Part shown: positions 5,789-6,634 of the stretch, one piece after another
Numbering within the stretch: position 1 is the stretch's first letter
How the letters are laid out: every line of letters starts with the position of its first letter
Assembly (NCBI GenBank): GCA_003139735.1
Contig: PLGA01000288.1
Span: forward strand, 262-6,895
Reading direction: 5' to 3'
DNA length: 6,634 bases
Source: Bryobacterales bacterium
GTDB taxonomy: Bacteria; Acidobacteriota; Terriglobia; Bryobacterales; Bryobacteraceae
Made by a program: the position numbers and the translations under genes
The notes under the pieces: model-generated
Told to the model about the DNA's origin: nothing
The model's database searches: none
The model's input: the letters and a program-made list of their open reading frames with translations, nothing else

Positions 5789-6237
5789 TGGCGCGTAGCG
5801 TATATCGTGTCTGCCGGGCCCGATACGCCCGGTTGGATGGCGAAGGCGCCAGGCTCGCCGGCGGGCGGTGGAACTCACCGGGGCGGGCAGTGGTCTATAT
5901 GGCCGAGAGCGTTGCGTTGGCGGTACTCGAGAATCTGGTTCACATGTCCCGGCAGGACTTCCCGGTGGGCTACGTCTGCGTTGCGGCCGTTATCCCTGAC
6001 GGCATGGACATCGCGACAGAGCAGGACCTCCGTCTTCGCGTCGATCTGCGGGAACTGAGTTCCCAAGGCCTCGGCGACTGGTGGATCGATTCCAAGGAGT
6101 CTGCCGTGCTCGAAGCGCCGTCTGCGCTCGTAGCGGACGAACATCTCTATCTGCTCAACCCGGCGAATCCGGACTTCGTGCGAATCGTTGCCGATCCGCC
6201 GGCGCTGTTTCACTTTGATCCGCGCTTGTTCCGCTAA
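5788..6237 (+). CDS. RES-domain toxin (MbcT/Xre-RES family NAD+-degrading enzyme)
   Basis: This 149-residue RES-domain protein is the toxin of a type II pair. Characterised family members deplete cellular NAD+ by hydrolysis or phosphorolysis, halting growth until the antitoxin binds. Family landmarks are complete: VYRVCRARYA at the N-terminus; GEGARLAGGRWNSPGRAVVY (18-37) with candidate Arg27 and Tyr37; LAVLENLVH with Glu48; and EAPSALVADEHLYLLNPANP (109-128) with Ser112. These supply the conserved Arg, Glu and Ser for which RES is named. Length is typical of the family, with no frameshift or truncation, so the toxin should be active and need its antitoxin. The ATG at 5788 overlaps the antitoxin stop by one base, so it is probably made by re-initiation after antitoxin translation. 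No clear terminator follows. Confidence 0.93.
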   Translation: MARSVYRVCRARYARLDGEGARLAGGRWNSPGRAVVYMAESVALAVLENLVHMSRQDFPVGYVCVAAVIPDGMDIATEQDLRLRVDLRELSSQGLGDWWIDSKESAVLEAPSALVADEHLYLLNPANPDFVRIVADPPALFHFDPRLFR

Positions 6238-6544
6238 TAGTTGTAGGCAGCCGGGATTCTGCTGGTTTTGGCGAAAATGCGTCTGTCCCCCCGGTGAGGC
6301 CCCTTGGAATTGGCGGAGTTCAGGCAGGCCCATTTCCCCCAATCTACGCGGAGCCCTCAAGCCCGAGCACGCGAAGCGTCTGCCGTAAGGCTTCGATCAA
6401 GTGGAATATCGGAAACTGGCCCCCGAAACGCCGATCCGGTCAGCGCGCGCGGCCTTCGGGATCTCGGGAAATTTGGCCAACTGCGCTAGAATCAACCTAT
6501 ATCGTAACTTCCGCGCTTCCCGGCGGCTCTTGCGAGCGTTCCCC
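6238..6544. other. Intergenic stretch with no convincing gene
   Basis: These 307 bp separate the toxin from the next gene. Open frames of 60-80 codons exist on both strands, but they show no recognisable motif, lack ribosome-binding sites and cross real genes or stop without family features. A short hairpin GAAGC/GCTTC brackets about 6378-6395. The only likely signal is a -10 box near 6487. The stretch may hold a decayed gene or a small RNA; nothing in the sequence decides this. Confidence 0.5.
6487..6492 (+). promoter_or_regulatory. Possible -10 box for the homocysteine methyltransferase gene
   Basis: TAGAAT, preceded by TGCGC, lies 52 bp before the ATG at 6545 and would give a leader of about 46 nt. 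No clear -35 hexamer sits 16-18 bp upstream. The same TAGAAT hexamer precedes the toxin-antitoxin operon, which mildly supports it as a housekeeping -10 box in this genome. Confidence 0.35.
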
Positions 6545-6634
6545 ATGGCCACAGAGACAATTACCCGCGCTTCGGAATTCCGCGACCGGCTTGCCAGCCA
6601 CGTCCTGGTGGGCGATGGCGCCATGGGCACCATG
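6545..6634 (+). CDS. N-terminus of a homocysteine S-methyltransferase-type protein (partial)
   Basis: Thirty codons run off the window edge. After a short polar lead the peptide reads RLASHVLVGDGAMGTM (15-30). GDGAMGTM is the opening strand and loop of the homocysteine S-methyltransferase barrel, found in MetH (cobalamin-dependent methionine synthase), in YitJ-like fusions with methylenetetrahydrofolate reductase, and in betaine-homocysteine methyltransferases. These transfer a methyl group to homocysteine to make methionine; the zinc-binding cysteines would lie further downstream and are not visible. The short lead-in (22 residues before the motif) fits a MetH- or YitJ-type start. Which of the three it is cannot be decided from 30 residues. 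No strong Shine-Dalgarno is seen. Confidence 0.72.
   Translation, partial: MATETITRASEFRDRLASHVLVGDGAMGTM

Noticed and set aside
6247..6270. Possible terminator after the toxin (CAGC/GCTG hairpin followed by GTTTT)
   Set aside because: The stem is only four base pairs with a loop of about nine bases and the T-run is short, so it is too weak to call.
6304..6489. Small open frame of 61 codons after the toxin
   Set aside because: It has no ribosome-binding site, no recognisable motif and a composition like the surrounding non-coding frames.

Overview
The window is GC-rich, densely coded bacterial DNA. The genes are a NarL-type two-component pair, a fused membrane/spermidine-synthase-like protein, a glutaryl-CoA dehydrogenase-type flavoenzyme and an Xre/RES toxin-antitoxin pair. 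Together with the base composition they suggest a soil-type chromosome, perhaps Acidobacteriota of the Solibacter/Bryobacter kind. That assignment is an impression from protein style and is not demonstrated by any marker gene here.

Layout from left to right: (1) the first 41 codons of a minus-strand gene with an N-terminal hydrophobic anchor (1-123); (2) a 148-bp divergent intergenic region with two inverted repeats; (3) a plus-strand operon of a soluble HisKA_3 histidine kinase (272-1141, TTG start) and its NarL/LuxR-type response regulator (1170-1841); (4) a 78-bp inverted repeat built of GACGCRGA octamers, placed between convergent genes where a two-way terminator would sit; (5) a minus-strand pair, gcdH-like (4262-5428) followed 22 bp later by a roughly 15-helix protein with a C-terminal spermidine-synthase-like domain (1939-4239); (6) a divergent plus-strand toxin-antitoxin operon: a 69-residue DUF2384-only antitoxin (5579-5788) overlapping by one base a RES-domain toxin (5788-6237); (7) about 300 bp with no convincing gene except a likely promoter; (8) the first 30 codons of a homocysteine S-methyltransferase-type gene (6545 to the window edge).

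The kinase should phosphorylate Asp58 of the adjacent regulator, which then binds DNA through its C-terminal helix-turn-helix. The kinase has a Thr where the family carries the acidic residue next to the phosphorylated His. The RES toxin is expected to destroy NAD+ and to be neutralised by the small antitoxin. That antitoxin lacks the usual DNA-binding half and appears to be translated from a leaderless mRNA. gcdH and the fused synthase are probably co-transcribed, but a metabolic link between them is not evident.

I saw no clear new system. The best leads are the minimal leaderless antitoxin, the kinase with an altered H-box, and the octamer palindrome.
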